Notes under the pieces: generated by a model | Told to the model about the DNA's origin: nothing | The model's database searches: none | What the model saw: only the letters and a program-made list of their open reading frames with translations | Shown: positions 27,291-35,938 of the stretch, one piece after another | How the letters are laid out: every line of letters begins with the position of its first letter | Numbering within the stretch: the first letter of the stretch is position 1 | From: Tagaea sp. CACIAM 22H2 | GTDB lineage: Bacteria > Pseudomonadota > Alphaproteobacteria > CACIAM-22H2 | DNA length: 64,000 nucleotides | Direction of reading: 5' to 3' | Assembly: GCA_014444615.1 (NCBI GenBank) | Contig: PVXE01000013.1 | Coordinates: 1-64,000, forward strand | Program-made: the position numbers and the translations under genes

Positions 27291-28664
27291 ATGTCCCGCC
27301 CCATGACCGCCGCACCCCGCACCAAATCCGCCAAAGCGGCGCCCGCGCGCCCCGCGCCGAAAATCGGCATCGTCAGCCTCGGCTGCCCGAAGGCGCTGGT
27401 GGATTCCGAACGAATCCTCACCAAGCTGCGCAGCCAAGGCTACGAGATCGCGCCCGATTACGCCGGGGCGGACGCCGTCATCGTGAACACGTGCGGCTTC
27501 CTCGACAGCGCCCGCCAGGAATCGCTCGACGCGATCGGCGAGGCGTTGCGCGAAAACGGCAAGGTCATCGTTACCGGCTGCCTGGGTGCGGATAGCGGCC
27601 TGATCAAGGAAACGCATCCCAAGGTGCTATCGGTTTCGGGTCCGCATCAATACGAGCGCGTCGTCGAAGCCGTGCACGCCGCCGTGCCGCCGGTCCACGA
27701 TCCGTATGTCGATCTGGTGCCGCCGCAGGGCTTGCGCCTGACGCCGCGCCATTACGCCTATTTGAAAATCTCCGAAGGCTGCAATCATTCCTGCAGCTTC
27801 TGCATCATCCCGTCGATGCGCGGCAAACTCGTCTCGCGCCCGGCCGGCGAAGTGATGATCGAAGCCGAACGCCTGGCACTCGCCGGCGTGCGCGAACTCC
27901 TCGTCATCAGCCAGGACACGTCGGCCTATGGCGTGGATATCCGCCATGCCGAAAGCCCGTGGCGCCGGCGCCAGGTGCGCGCACACATGACCGATCTCGC
28001 CGCGGCACTGGGCGAACTCGGCGTGTGGGTGCGGCTCCACTACGTCTATCCCTATCCGCATGTCGACGACGTGATCCCGCTGATGGCGGAAGGCAAAATC
28101 CTTCCCTATCTCGACATCCCGTTCCAGCACGCAAGCCCGTCGGTGTTGAAGGCGATGAAGCGCCCGGCGCATGGCGAGAAGACCTTAGGCCGTATCGCCC
28201 AATGGCGCCGCGACGTGCCGGACATGACCGTGCGCTCGACCTTCATCGTCGGCTTCCCCGGCGAGACCGAGCAGGATTTCCAGATCATGCTCGATTGGCT
28301 CGATGAAGCGCAGCTCGACCGCGTGGGCTGCTTCAAATTCGAGCCGGTCGAGGGTGCGAAAGCGAATGATCTTCCCGGTGCCGTGCCCGAGGAAGCGAAG
28401 GAAGAACGCTGGCACCGGCTGATGGCCGCCCAGCAGAAGATTTCGGCCGCGCGCTTGAAGCGCTTCGTCGGCCGCGAGATCGACGTGCTGGTCGATCATG
28501 TCGACACCAAAAAGGGTGTGGCGGTCGCGCGCTCGAAGGCCGATGCGCCCGAGATCGACGGCGTGGTGAAAGTGAAGAACGCCAAGGCGGCGCGCGCGGG
28601 CGAGTTCCTGAAGGTCCGCGTCGACAAGGCCGACGCCTACGACCTGCACGCCACCGCGATCTAA
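27291..28664 (+). CDS. rimO: Ribosomal protein S12 methylthiotransferase RimO
   Basis: A radical-SAM enzyme that adds a methylthio group to the conserved aspartate of ribosomal protein S12. The 457 residues contain the N-terminal UPF0004 domain ([40 protein letters not shown]) holding one iron-sulfur cluster. The radical-SAM motif [15 protein letters not shown] holds the other, and a C-terminal TRAM domain ends with [35 protein letters not shown] and the CPKALVDSE pattern favour RimO over MiaB. The start may be ATG 27291 or 27303. The 3' end overlaps the convergent gene by four bases. Confidence 0.96.
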   Translation: MSRPMTAAPRTKSAKAAPARPAPKIGIVSLGCPKALVDSERILTKLRSQGYEIAPDYAGADAVIVNTCGFLDSARQESLDAIGEALRENGKVIVTGCLGADSGLIKETHPKVLSVSGPHQYERVVEAVHAAVPPVHDPYVDLVPPQGLRLTPRHYAYLKISEGCNHSCSFCIIPSMRGKLVSRPAGEVMIEAERLALAGVRELLVISQDTSAYGVDIRHAESPWRRRQVRAHMTDLAAALGELGVWVRLHYVYPYPHVDDVIPLMAEGKILPYLDIPFQHASPSVLKAMKRPAHGEKTLGRIAQWRRDVPDMTVRSTFIVGFPGETEQDFQIMLDWLDEAQLDRVGCFKFEPVEGAKANDLPGAVPEEAKEERWHRLMAAQQKISAARLKRFVGREIDVLVDHVDTKKGVAVARSKADAPEIDGVVKVKNAKAARAGEFLKVRVDKADAYDLHATAI

Positions 28665-29017
28665 CGCTTCGCCATCAATTCCGCGAGTAAACGCTGGAAC
28701 GCGGCGGCGTCGATCGTCGCCTCGCCCGCTTCGCTGCGCAGTTCCAAATAGCGCGACGCCCCCGTCGCGGCGAACAGCGCCGCCTGCTCGGGCTCCAGCG
28801 TCGTCCAATGGAAAGCTTCGTCGACCGACGGGCGGAAGGGCTCGCGCCCGCCCTTATTGGCTTGATGGAAAACTTCCAGGCCGTAGACGCCCTTGTCGGT
28901 CAGCGTCACCTCGACTTCCAGCCGCCCCCACGGCGTATCGGCGCCATAGGTGACGATCGCCGCGTCGGGCGCGCGGAAGATATAGGACATCTCGCTGAGA
29001 ATCGGCACGAAAGGCAT
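28661..29017 (-). CDS. Conserved hypothetical protein (118 residues)
   Basis: A 118-residue soluble protein with no recognised domain. It opens [20 protein letters not shown], then has a beta-rich middle ([20 protein letters not shown]) and a helical C-terminus ending [10 protein letters not shown]. No signal peptide, membrane helix or metal motif is evident. Its stop overlaps the rimO stop on the opposite strand. Unbroken coding sequence and normal codon use support expression. It is separated from the tRNA-Leu gene by about 75 bases. Confidence 0.65.
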   Translation of the reverse strand: MPFVPILSEMSYIFRAPDAAIVTYGADTPWGRLEVEVTLTDKGVYGLEVFHQANKGGREPFRPSVDEAFHWTTLEPEQAALFAATGASRYLELRSEAGEATIDAAAFQRLLAELMAKR

Positions 29018-29092
29018 CGCGCCCTTTTATGCCATCGGCGCCCGAGTCCCGCCGAGGCGCACGCGAACATGCGCGCAATTTCGGATTCGTCA

Positions 29093-29179
29093 TGGTGCCC
29101 GCTGCCGGACTCGAACCGGCACGCCCGGAAGGGCTCAAGATTTTAAGTCTTGTATGTCTACCAATTCCATCAAGCGGGC
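29093..29179 (-). tRNA. tRNA-Leu (anticodon UAA)
   Basis: The 87-base gene folds as a class II tRNA with encoded CCA. The acceptor stem GCCCGCT pairs with AGCGGGC, with A as discriminator base. The D arm contains GGAATTGGTAGAC, typical of tRNA-Leu. The anticodon stem CAAGA/TCTTG encloses loop CTTAAAA, giving anticodon UAA. The variable arm GAGCCCTTCCGGGC is long, as required, and the T arm is GCCGG TTCGAGT CCGGC. Confidence 0.96.
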
Positions 29180-29196
29180 ACGATTTGGCAGCGGGA

Positions 29197-29970
29197 CTAT
29201 AGCGGCGGTTCGTCCGTGGGCGTACCGCCATGTTTGCGAATCAGCGCGGCGGCAGCGGCAGCGACTTCTTTGAGCCGCGCGCGATCGGGCCCGCGCATGA
29301 CGATGGCATTGCGGAACGTGCCGTCCGGGCGCTGGCCGGGATAGGAGCCGATATCGACATCGGCGTTCGCCTTCTGCAAGGCGGCGAGATCGTCGCCGAT
29401 CTTGCCCTCGGCCACATCCGACACGACCGAATGCGACAGCAGGATCGGCCCGCCCTTCAGCGACGACGCGATCCCTTCGAACATCGCCTGCAGAATGCGC
29501 GGCACGCCCGCCATCACATAGACGTTGCCGATCTTGAAGCCCGGCGCCTTGCTGATCGGGTTGGGGATCAGCTCCGAACCGCGCGGCAACGTCGCCATGC
29601 GCAGCCGCGCGGGCGTCAAGTCGGCGTCGGATTGGTAGTTGCTGCGCAGGATGGCGCGCGCGCGTTCGTCCACTTCCCACGGCACGCCGAACGCCTTGGA
29701 AACGCATTCGGCGGTGATGTCGTCATGCGTCGGACCGATGCCGCCCGAGGTGAAGATGTAGGTGTATTTGGCGCGCACCTCGTTGAGCACCGAAACGATG
29801 ACCGCTTCGTCGTCGGGGATCACCCGCGTCTCGCGCAGGCGAATGCCCATCGCCGTCAGGCGCTCGGCGATCCAGCCGGAATTGGTGTCCTTGGTGCGGC
29901 CCGAGAGGATCTCGTTGCCGATCACCAGAATGCAGGCGGTGGGAGCTTGGTCTGTCATTGTCGAATCCAT
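29197..29970 (-). CDS. Molybdopterin-binding/CinA N-terminal domain protein
   Basis: A 257-residue protein built on the MoCF_biosynth (MoaB/CinA-N) fold. It shows LVIGNEILSGRTKDTNSGWI, the phosphate-binding IFTSGGIGPTHDDITAE and the CinA-type segment MAGVPRILQAMFEGI. Proteins like this carry the COG1058 domain, associated with pyrophosphatase activity on nucleotide-type substrates in CinA, without the C-terminal deamidase domain (which is absent here). Two ATG starts are possible, 29970 and 29958. It is divergent from the cysteine-cluster gene with only 16 bases between starts, and lies beside the tRNA-Leu gene. Confidence 0.85.
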   Translation of the reverse strand: MDSTMTDQAPTACILVIGNEILSGRTKDTNSGWIAERLTAMGIRLRETRVIPDDEAVIVSVLNEVRAKYTYIFTSGGIGPTHDDITAECVSKAFGVPWEVDERARAILRSNYQSDADLTPARLRMATLPRGSELIPNPISKAPGFKIGNVYVMAGVPRILQAMFEGIASSLKGGPILLSHSVVSDVAEGKIGDDLAALQKANADVDIGSYPGQRPDGTFRNAIVMRGPDRARLKEVAAAAAALIRKHGGTPTDEPPL

Positions 29971-29986
29971 CTAATATACATAGCGC

Positions 29987-30682
29987 ATGGCCGATACAGT
30001 TCTAGCCGCCCGTTACGCCGCCGCCGACCAAATGTCGGGGGGCCACGGCATTTTGGCGGTGGCGGAGGCCGCCCTCGCCGCCCATCGGGTGTTCGACCGG
30101 GTCTGGGCGCGTGCCTTTCCGCAGGTCGACGCGGTCGGCGCCATCGCCTGCAAGGCCGGTTGCGGCTGGTGCTGCCACCAGCATGTCGCGATCCTGCCGG
30201 CTGAGGCGGTGGCCATCGCCCGCGCCATCGACGGCACCAAACTCGCCGAGCGCTTCGACGGGCTTGCCCCCGCGATTTTGGGCAAGTCGAATGCGCAACG
30301 CAAAGCCGAGAAGCGCGCCTGCCCTTTCCTGATCGACGGCGCCTGCGCGGTCTACGAGGTGCGGCCCAATCGCTGCCGCGCCACGCATTCGCGCGATCTC
30401 GATTTCTGCATCGCGCGCTACGAACTCGGTCACTCGCCGGCGACCAAGCCGGCGAAATCCATCCCGCTGGAGCCGGCTTTGATCGGCGACCAAGTGCTGA
30501 AGGGCCTGGGCCAAGCGCTGGTCGCGGCCGGGCTCGACGCCACCCCGGTCGAACTCACCCACGCGATCGCCGCTTTGCGCCGCGACCCCGATTTGGCCGA
30601 CGACTACGCCAAGGGCCGAATTTTTCCGGCCGGGGCGCAGGCGCCGGAAGACCCGCAATCGGATACCGCGCCTCTGGCGTAA
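29987..30682 (+). CDS. YkgJ-family cysteine cluster protein
   Basis: A 231-residue protein of the zinc/iron-chelating CxxxCxxCC family (YkgJ, UPF0153). The cluster is CKAGCGWCCHQHVAI with Cys55, 59, 62 and 63, followed by CPFLIDGACAVYEVRPNRC and a further cysteine in RDLDFC. Eight or so cysteines probably bind a metal or iron-sulfur centre. The role is unknown; relatives sit near flagellar or lipid A genes. The C-terminal tail is Pro/Ala-rich. It reads toward map and is separated from it by 30 bases, so co-transcription is likely. Confidence 0.85.
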   Translation: MADTVLAARYAAADQMSGGHGILAVAEAALAAHRVFDRVWARAFPQVDAVGAIACKAGCGWCCHQHVAILPAEAVAIARAIDGTKLAERFDGLAPAILGKSNAQRKAEKRACPFLIDGACAVYEVRPNRCRATHSRDLDFCIARYELGHSPATKPAKSIPLEPALIGDQVLKGLGQALVAAGLDATPVELTHAIAALRRDPDLADDYAKGRIFPAGAQAPEDPQSDTAPLA

Positions 30683-30712
30683 ATTGTCCGAAACGCCTAT
30701 ACATCCCGCAGA

Positions 30713-31546
30713 ATGACAGACGTTATCGCCCCCTCGCCGCTCCTCGATTCCGACGGGCGGCCCGTCAAAATCCACGGCCCCGAAGGTTTCGCGGGCATGC
30801 GCGCGGCGGGCAAGCTCGCCGCGGAAACGCTCGACTATATCGGCCCGCTGGTGAAGGTCGGCGTGACGACCGGCGAGATCGACCGCCTGTGCCACGATTT
30901 CATCGTGAAGCACGGCGCGCGCGCCGCCCCGCTCGGCTACAAGGGCTATCCCAAATCGGTCTGCACGTCGGTCAATCATGTCGTGTGTCACGGCATTCCC
31001 GGCGACAAGCAGCTCGAAGACGGCGACATCATCAATATCGACGTGACCGTCATCCTCGACGGCTGGTACGGCGACACGAGCCGCATGTTCCTGCTGGGCG
31101 ACGTTGGCGTGCGCGCCAAGAAATTGGTCGACACGACCTACGAAGCGATGATGGCGGGGATCGAGGCCGTGCGGCCGGGTGCCACGCTGGGCGATATCGG
31201 GGCCGCCATCCAGCGCGTGGCCGAAGGCCAGCGCTTCTCGGTCGTGCGCGATTTCTGCGGCCACGGGTTGGGCCGGATCTTCCACGATTCCCCGTCGGTG
31301 CTGCATTACGGCAAGGCGGGGACGGGCATGCGCCTGCAGCCGGGCATGTTCTTCACCATCGAACCGATGATCAACGCCGGCGATTGGCGCGTGAAGGTGC
31401 TGTCCGACGGCTGGACCGCCGTGACCAAGGATCGTTCCTTGTCGGCGCAGTTCGAACACTCGGTCGCGGTGACCGAAACGGGCTACGAGATTTTCACGCT
31501 GAGCCCCGCCGGCCTTCACCGCCCGCCCTACTCGTTCGCGGGTTAA
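30713..31546 (+). CDS. map: Type I methionine aminopeptidase
   Basis: This enzyme removes the initiator methionine from nascent proteins. The 277 residues include all five metal ligands at the expected spacing: Asp110, Asp121, His184, Glu217 and Glu248. His93 lies in VNHVVCHGIPG. The motifs INIDVTVILDGWYGDTSR and RDFCGHGLGRIFHD are diagnostic of class I. A short N-terminal extension of about 20 residues precedes the pita-bread fold. The order map-radC with 54 bases between is frequent in alphaproteobacteria. Confidence 0.97.
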   Translation: MTDVIAPSPLLDSDGRPVKIHGPEGFAGMRAAGKLAAETLDYIGPLVKVGVTTGEIDRLCHDFIVKHGARAAPLGYKGYPKSVCTSVNHVVCHGIPGDKQLEDGDIINIDVTVILDGWYGDTSRMFLLGDVGVRAKKLVDTTYEAMMAGIEAVRPGATLGDIGAAIQRVAEGQRFSVVRDFCGHGLGRIFHDSPSVLHYGKAGTGMRLQPGMFFTIEPMINAGDWRVKVLSDGWTAVTKDRSLSAQFEHSVAVTETGYEIFTLSPAGLHRPPYSFAG

Positions 31547-31600
31547 GTCGCTTCCCCGAAGGTTGTGCGGCCCACGCGCGCGTGTATCATCGCGCGCGTG

Positions 31601-32299
31601 ATGCCACAGCCGCCCGACGACGAAGCCGCCCCGCATTATCACGGCCATCGCCAGCGTTTGCGCGAACGCTTCCGCAAGGCCGGCGGGGCCGCGTTGCAGG
31701 ATTACGAGCTGATTGAATTGCTGCTTTTCGCCGCGATCCCGCGCCGCGACGTGAAGCCGCTCGCCAAGGCGGTGATCGAGCGCTTCGGGTCCTATGCCGG
31801 CGCGCTGTCGGCCAGCCGCGAAGAATTGGCCGCGATCGACGGCCTGGGCGACGCGGCGATCGACACGCTGCTGGCCGTGCGCGAAGCCGCCGTGCGTCTC
31901 GCCCGCACCGAAGTATCGGATAAGCCGATCCTCGGCCGCTGGGAAAAATTGATGGAATACCTGACGGCGGACATGGCGCGCGCCAAGCAGGAGCATTTCC
32001 GCCTTCTGTTTCTCGACCGGAAGAATCGCCTGATCCACGACGAGATCCACCAGAAAGGCACGGTCGATCGCGCGCCCGTTTATCCGCGCGAAGTGGCCAA
32101 ACGCTGCCTGGAGCTCAACGCCTCGGCCGTCATCCTGGTCCATAACCATCCGTCGGGCGACACCCAGCCCAGCCGCGCGGATATCGACATCACCCGCGAA
32201 ATCGACAAGGCGTTGAAGGTGATCGGCGTCGCGGTCCACGACCATGTCGTGGTCGGGCGCGACGGCCATACCAGCTTCAAGTCGATGGGGTTGTTCTGA
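31601..32299 (+). CDS. radC: RadC-family JAB-domain protein
   Basis: A 232-residue RadC homologue with an N-terminal helix-hairpin-helix part (YELIELLLFAAIPRRDVKPL and LAAIDGLGDAAIDTLL). The C-terminal MPN/JAB metalloprotease-like domain contains the metal motif HNHPSGDTQPSRADI. Despite the historic name, a direct DNA repair role is unproven. The start is ATG at 31601 (GTG at 31598 directly before it is equally possible); an upstream GTG at 31565 would add non-conserved residues. The nitrile-hydratase-like operon begins 13 bases after its stop. Confidence 0.92.
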   Translation: MPQPPDDEAAPHYHGHRQRLRERFRKAGGAALQDYELIELLLFAAIPRRDVKPLAKAVIERFGSYAGALSASREELAAIDGLGDAAIDTLLAVREAAVRLARTEVSDKPILGRWEKLMEYLTADMARAKQEHFRLLFLDRKNRLIHDEIHQKGTVDRAPVYPREVAKRCLELNASAVILVHNHPSGDTQPSRADIDITREIDKALKVIGVAVHDHVVVGRDGHTSFKSMGLF

Positions 32300-32312
32300 T
32301 AGTCTTCGGGCT

Positions 32313-32636
32313 ATGAGATCCCACCACGACATGGGCGGCATCGAGCCGTTCGCCTCGCAACCGATCGACCGCGCCGAGCACGAATTGTCGGAATTCGACA
32401 AACGCGTCGACGCGCTGGTCAATCTTTTGTCCCACCCGTCGCGCGCGTTGATGCGCGTCGATGAAATGCGCAATTCGATCGAGGCGATGCCGCCCGAAGA
32501 ATACGACCGCGCGCTCTATTACGAAAAATGGATCCACGCGGTCGCCGAGATCATGGTCGCCAAGGACGTGATCGGCGAGGAGGAACTTGTCCTCAAACTC
32601 GCGGACCTCAAGGAAGAGGACGGCGAGGAAGCATGA
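32313..32636 (+). CDS. Nitrile hydratase/thiocyanate hydrolase beta-subunit N-terminal half
   Basis: A 107-residue protein matching the N-terminal helical half of the nitrile hydratase beta subunit. It opens HHDMGGIEPF, as beta subunits do, and carries RNSIEAMPPEEYDRALYYEK then WIHAVAEIMVAKDVI. The arginine of RNSIEAMPP aligns with catalytic beta-Arg52. In ordinary enzymes the SH3-like C-terminal half is fused on, but here it is the next, separate gene. The split matches thiocyanate hydrolase and the three-subunit toyocamycin nitrile hydratase. Metallochaperone activator proteins have this same fold, so an accessory role is the alternative. The stop overlaps the next ATG (ATGA). Confidence 0.82.
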   Translation: MRSHHDMGGIEPFASQPIDRAEHELSEFDKRVDALVNLLSHPSRALMRVDEMRNSIEAMPPEEYDRALYYEKWIHAVAEIMVAKDVIGEEELVLKLADLKEEDGEEA

Positions 32637-32926
32637 GTTTCGCCCCCGGCACGCGCGTCACCGTGCGCAACGATTGGCCCGAGGCGAAGGGCGTGAAGGT
32701 CCATATCCGCACGCCGCATTTCGTGCGCGGCAAAACGGGCCGGATCGAAACGCTGATCGGCGTATTCGGCGATCCCGAATTCCTGGCCGTCGGCCGCAAG
32801 GACGCGCCCAAGCGCGCGCTTTATATGGTCGTGTTCGATCGCGCCGATCTGTTCCCCGGTACGAACGCGCGTAACGAAACCCTGACCGCCGATCTCTACG
32901 AGAATTGGCTGGAGCCCGCGCCATGA
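32633..32926 (+). CDS. Nitrile hydratase/thiocyanate hydrolase beta-subunit C-terminal half (SH3-like)
   Basis: A 97-residue SH3-like barrel corresponding to the C-terminal half of the nitrile hydratase beta subunit. It contains IRTPHFVRGKTGRIETLIG, where the arginine before GK corresponds to the second catalytic beta-subunit arginine. It ends with RALYMVVFDRADLFPG and TADLYENWLEPAP, the usual terminus. It overlaps both neighbours by four bases, so the three genes are translated as a unit. Free-standing versions are found in thiocyanate hydrolase and in three-subunit nitrile hydratases. Confidence 0.85.
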   Translation: MSFAPGTRVTVRNDWPEAKGVKVHIRTPHFVRGKTGRIETLIGVFGDPEFLAVGRKDAPKRALYMVVFDRADLFPGTNARNETLTADLYENWLEPAP

Positions 32927-33564
32927 GCGGCAATCATCACGACCATCTGCACACGCATGACGATCACGCCCCCGTGGGCGCGACCGAGCCGCGCCCGGAA
33001 TATGCGCGCCTGGAACGCGCCGTGCGCGAATTGCTGATCGCCAAGGGCGTCATCACCGCCGACGACGTGCGCAAACAGATCGAGCTGATGGACAGCCGCA
33101 CGCCGGCAATGGGCGCCAAGATCGTCGCCCGCGCCTGGGTCGATCCGGCGTTCAAGACGCGGCTGCTGAAGGACGCCAAAGCCGCGGCCGAGGAAATGGG
33201 CGTGGACACGTCCAATTCCGCGACCGTCGTGGCGCTGGAGAACACGCCTGCGCGCCATCACGTAGTCGTGTGCACGCTGTGCTCCTGCTATCCCAAGGCG
33301 ATTCTCGGCGTGCCGCCCGCCTGGTACAAGTCGAGCGCCTATCGCGCGCGCACCGTCAAGGAACCGCGCAAGGTCTTGGCGGAATTCGGGACTTTCCTGC
33401 CCGAGGGCGTCGAAATCCGCGTCGTCGATTCCACGGCCGATATGCGCTATCTGGTCGTGCCGATGCGACCGGCCGGGACCGAAGGGTGGAACGAAGACCG
33501 CCTCGCCGCCCTGGTCGGCCGCGACAGCATGATCGGCACCGCTTTGGCCACGACACCCGCGTAA
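32923..33564 (+). CDS. Nitrile hydratase alpha subunit/thiocyanate hydrolase gamma subunit
   Basis: A 213-residue catalytic subunit with the metal claw VCTLCSCYP: Cys117, Cys120, Ser121 and Cys122. Threonine at the second claw position is the cobalt-type signature (serine marks iron types). Other conserved stretches are GVPPAWYKSSAYRARTVKEP, RVVDSTADMRYLVVPMRPAG and the terminal GRDSMIGTA. Lysine follows CYP where nitrile hydratases usually have tryptophan. The N-terminus is histidine-rich (NHHDHLHTHDDH), possibly for metal delivery. It hydrates nitriles to amides or hydrolyses thiocyanate; sequence alone does not decide. The purB start is 13 bases downstream. Confidence 0.88.
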   Translation: MSGNHHDHLHTHDDHAPVGATEPRPEYARLERAVRELLIAKGVITADDVRKQIELMDSRTPAMGAKIVARAWVDPAFKTRLLKDAKAAAEEMGVDTSNSATVVALENTPARHHVVVCTLCSCYPKAILGVPPAWYKSSAYRARTVKEPRKVLAEFGTFLPEGVEIRVVDSTADMRYLVVPMRPAGTEGWNEDRLAALVGRDSMIGTALATTPA

Positions 33565-33577
33565 CGAAGGACTTGCG

Positions 33578-34894
33578 ATGATCCCGCGCTATAGCCGCCC
33601 CCAGATGACCGCAATCTGGGAGCCCGAGAGCAAATTCCGCATCTGGTTCGAAATCGAAGCCCATGCCTGCGACGCGCAGGCCGCGTTGGGCGTGATCCCC
33701 AAGAAAGCCGCGCAAACGATCTGGAAGAAGGGCAAGTGGGAGATCGCGCGCATCGACGAGATCGAGCGCGAGACCAAGCACGACGTCATCGCCTTCCTGA
33801 CCAACCTCGCCGAGTATGTCGGCCCTGATGCGCGCTTCGTGCACCAAGGCATGACCAGCTCCGACGTGCTCGACACGGCCTTGTCGGTGCAGCTCGCGCG
33901 CGCGAGCGATCTGCTGCTCGAAGGCGTCGATCGCGTTCTCGCCGCACTCAAGAAGCGCGCGAACGAAACGAAATATCTGCCAACGATCGGCCGCAGCCAC
34001 GGCATCCATGCCGAGCCGACGACGTTCGGCTTGAAACTCGCGGGCTTCTACGCCGAGTTCGCGCGCAACCGCAAACGCCTGGAATCGGCGCGCGCGGAAA
34101 TCGCGACCTGCGCAATTTCGGGCGCGGTCGGCACTTTCGCCAATATCGACCCGCGCGTCGAAGCGCATGTCGCGAAGAAAATGGGGCTGACGCCCGAAAC
34201 GATTTCGACGCAAGTCATCCCGCGCGACCGGCATGCGATGTATTTCGCCACGCTGGGCGTCATCGCCTCGTCGATCGAGCGTTTCGCGGTGGAAATGCGC
34301 CATCTGCAACGCACCGAAATGCGCGAAGCGGAGGAATTTTTCAGCCCGGGCCAAAAGGGCTCGTCGGCGATGCCGCACAAGCGCAACCCGGTGCTGTCGG
34401 AGAATCTCACCGGCCTCGCGCGCATCGTGCGTGCGGCCGTGACGCCGGCGTTGGAGAACGTGGCGCTGTGGCACGAGCGCGATATCTCGCACTCCGCCGT
34501 CGAGCGCGTGTTCGGGCCCGACGCGACGATCACGCTGGATTTCGCGCTCCATCGCCTTGCCGGCATGATCGAGAAGATGGTGATCTACAAGGATCGCGTG
34601 AAGGCGAATCTCGATCTGCTCGGCGGCCTCGTCCATTCGCAGCGCGTGCTGCTGGCGTTGACGCAAGCCGGCGTGAGCCGCGAGGACGCCTATCGTATCG
34701 TGCAATCGAACGCGATGGCGGCGTGGTCGTCGGGCGGCTCGTTCCAGGAACGGCTCAAAGCCGATCCGATCGTCGCCAAGAAGATGAACGCCAAGCAGAT
34801 CGACGCGATGTTCGATCTCGGCTACCACACCAAGCATGTCGACACGCTGTTCGCGCGCGTGTTCGGCAAGCCGAAGGCGAAGAAGCGGCGCTAA
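33578..34894 (+). CDS. purB: Adenylosuccinate lyase
   Basis: This enzyme cleaves SAICAR and adenylosuccinate in purine synthesis. The 438-residue fumarase/aspartase-superfamily protein contains RFVHQGMTSSDVLDTALSVQ, the catalytic-histidine segment IGRSHGIHAEPTTFG and the signature GQKGSSAMPHKRNPVLSEN. It also has HERDISHSAVER. The basic C-terminus PKAKKRR is typical. GAAGGACTTGCG precedes the ATG. It follows the nitrile-hydratase-like genes closely and may be read from the same transcript, although the functions are unrelated. It ends directly against the convergent LysR gene. Confidence 0.97.
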   Translation: MIPRYSRPQMTAIWEPESKFRIWFEIEAHACDAQAALGVIPKKAAQTIWKKGKWEIARIDEIERETKHDVIAFLTNLAEYVGPDARFVHQGMTSSDVLDTALSVQLARASDLLLEGVDRVLAALKKRANETKYLPTIGRSHGIHAEPTTFGLKLAGFYAEFARNRKRLESARAEIATCAISGAVGTFANIDPRVEAHVAKKMGLTPETISTQVIPRDRHAMYFATLGVIASSIERFAVEMRHLQRTEMREAEEFFSPGQKGSSAMPHKRNPVLSENLTGLARIVRAAVTPALENVALWHERDISHSAVERVFGPDATITLDFALHRLAGMIEKMVIYKDRVKANLDLLGGLVHSQRVLLALTQAGVSREDAYRIVQSNAMAAWSSGGSFQERLKADPIVAKKMNAKQIDAMFDLGYHTKHVDTLFARVFGKPKAKKRR

Positions 34895-35788
34895 CTAACC
34901 CCGCGCCATATGCTGGCGACCGGCGGCGGCGAGCGAATCCAAAAACGCGCGCGCCGCCGGGGCGAGGCCCGCTTTGCGCGCGACCGCGCAGAGTTTGCGC
35001 CGTGCCGGCGGTTCCAAGGGGATCGCGGCCAGGCGCCGCTCGCCCGAAGGTACAACGAGTTCGGGCACGATCGACACGCCCACGCCTTCGCGCACCATGG
35101 CGAGCAACGCCGCCGGATCGCGCACCGAGAAGGCGATTTTGGGCGCAACACCTTCCGACTGGAAAATGCCGCGAACGTCGTCTTCGCAGCCGGCGTTCGA
35201 CATGACGAAAGGCTCGTCGGCGATGTCCGCCGGGCGGATCGACCGGCGCGCGGCAAGCCGATGCTTGCGCGGCATGATGGCGAGGAAATCGTCCTCCGCC
35301 ACGGGAACCGAATCGTAATCCTTCGGCACTTCGGCGGTCAGGCCGATATCGATGGCCCCGCCAGTCACCCAATCGCGAACTTCGTTGTCCGTGCCTTCGA
35401 TCAGCACGACTTCGATGCCGGGATAGCGCGCGCCGAAATTCTTGACGATCGGCGGCAGCAGCCTTGCGGCGGCCGACGCGACCGAGCCCACGCGCACGCG
35501 CCCCGATTGCAAACCGATCAGCACTTGGGCGCGATGGCGCACGCGTTCGATCGCTTCCAGCGCCTGGCGCGCATCGGATTGGATCGCCGCACCGGCGGCG
35601 GTCGGGGCGACGCGGCCGCGGTTGCGCAACAGCAGCACCACGCCCAGCGATTCTTCAAGCGCCGCGACGGCCTGACTGACGCCCGATTGGGTTAACCCAA
35701 GTTTATGCGCCGCGGCGGTGAACCCGCCCTCCTCCAGCACGGCGAGAAACGCGCGCAACTGGCCGACATTGATGCTCGACGAACTCAT
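34895..35788 (-). CDS. LysR-family transcriptional regulator
   Basis: A 297-residue LysR regulator. The winged helix-turn-helix (residues 1-65) contains QLRAFLAVLEEGGFTAAAHK and LTQSGVSQAVAALEESLG. The effector-binding domain of periplasmic-protein fold begins at RVRVGSVASAAARLLPPI. It is divergent from an EamA exporter gene with a 150-base shared intergenic region. LysR proteins typically control such divergent genes, so the exporter is the likely target. A CCAT-N11-ATGG palindrome lies between them. The co-inducer is unknown. Confidence 0.92.
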   Translation of the reverse strand: MSSSSINVGQLRAFLAVLEEGGFTAAAHKLGLTQSGVSQAVAALEESLGVVLLLRNRGRVAPTAAGAAIQSDARQALEAIERVRHRAQVLIGLQSGRVRVGSVASAAARLLPPIVKNFGARYPGIEVVLIEGTDNEVRDWVTGGAIDIGLTAEVPKDYDSVPVAEDDFLAIMPRKHRLAARRSIRPADIADEPFVMSNAGCEDDVRGIFQSEGVAPKIAFSVRDPAALLAMVREGVGVSIVPELVVPSGERRLAAIPLEPPARRKLCAVARKAGLAPAARAFLDSLAAAGRQHMARG

Positions 35789-35860
35789 TCGTGACTTCCC
35801 TGCGGGCTCGCGTCGTTGGCGTGGCCCGTCTTGTCGCGGGTGTACCCATTCAATTCAGCG

Positions 35861-35879
35861 CCATAAGGTTACGTCATGG
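35861..35879. promoter_or_regulatory. LysR-type operator between lysR and eamA genes
   Basis: CCAT, eleven bases, then ATGG form the T-N11-A palindrome recognised by LysR proteins. It sits 72 bases upstream of the LysR start and 59 bases upstream of the exporter start, the normal place for autoregulation and target activation. Confidence 0.55.
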
Positions 35880-35938
35880 CGGTCATGATTTCAATTTGAT
35901 TTACTAATGGGGCGTCGGCGCCCTAGCGTGCGCTCCGC

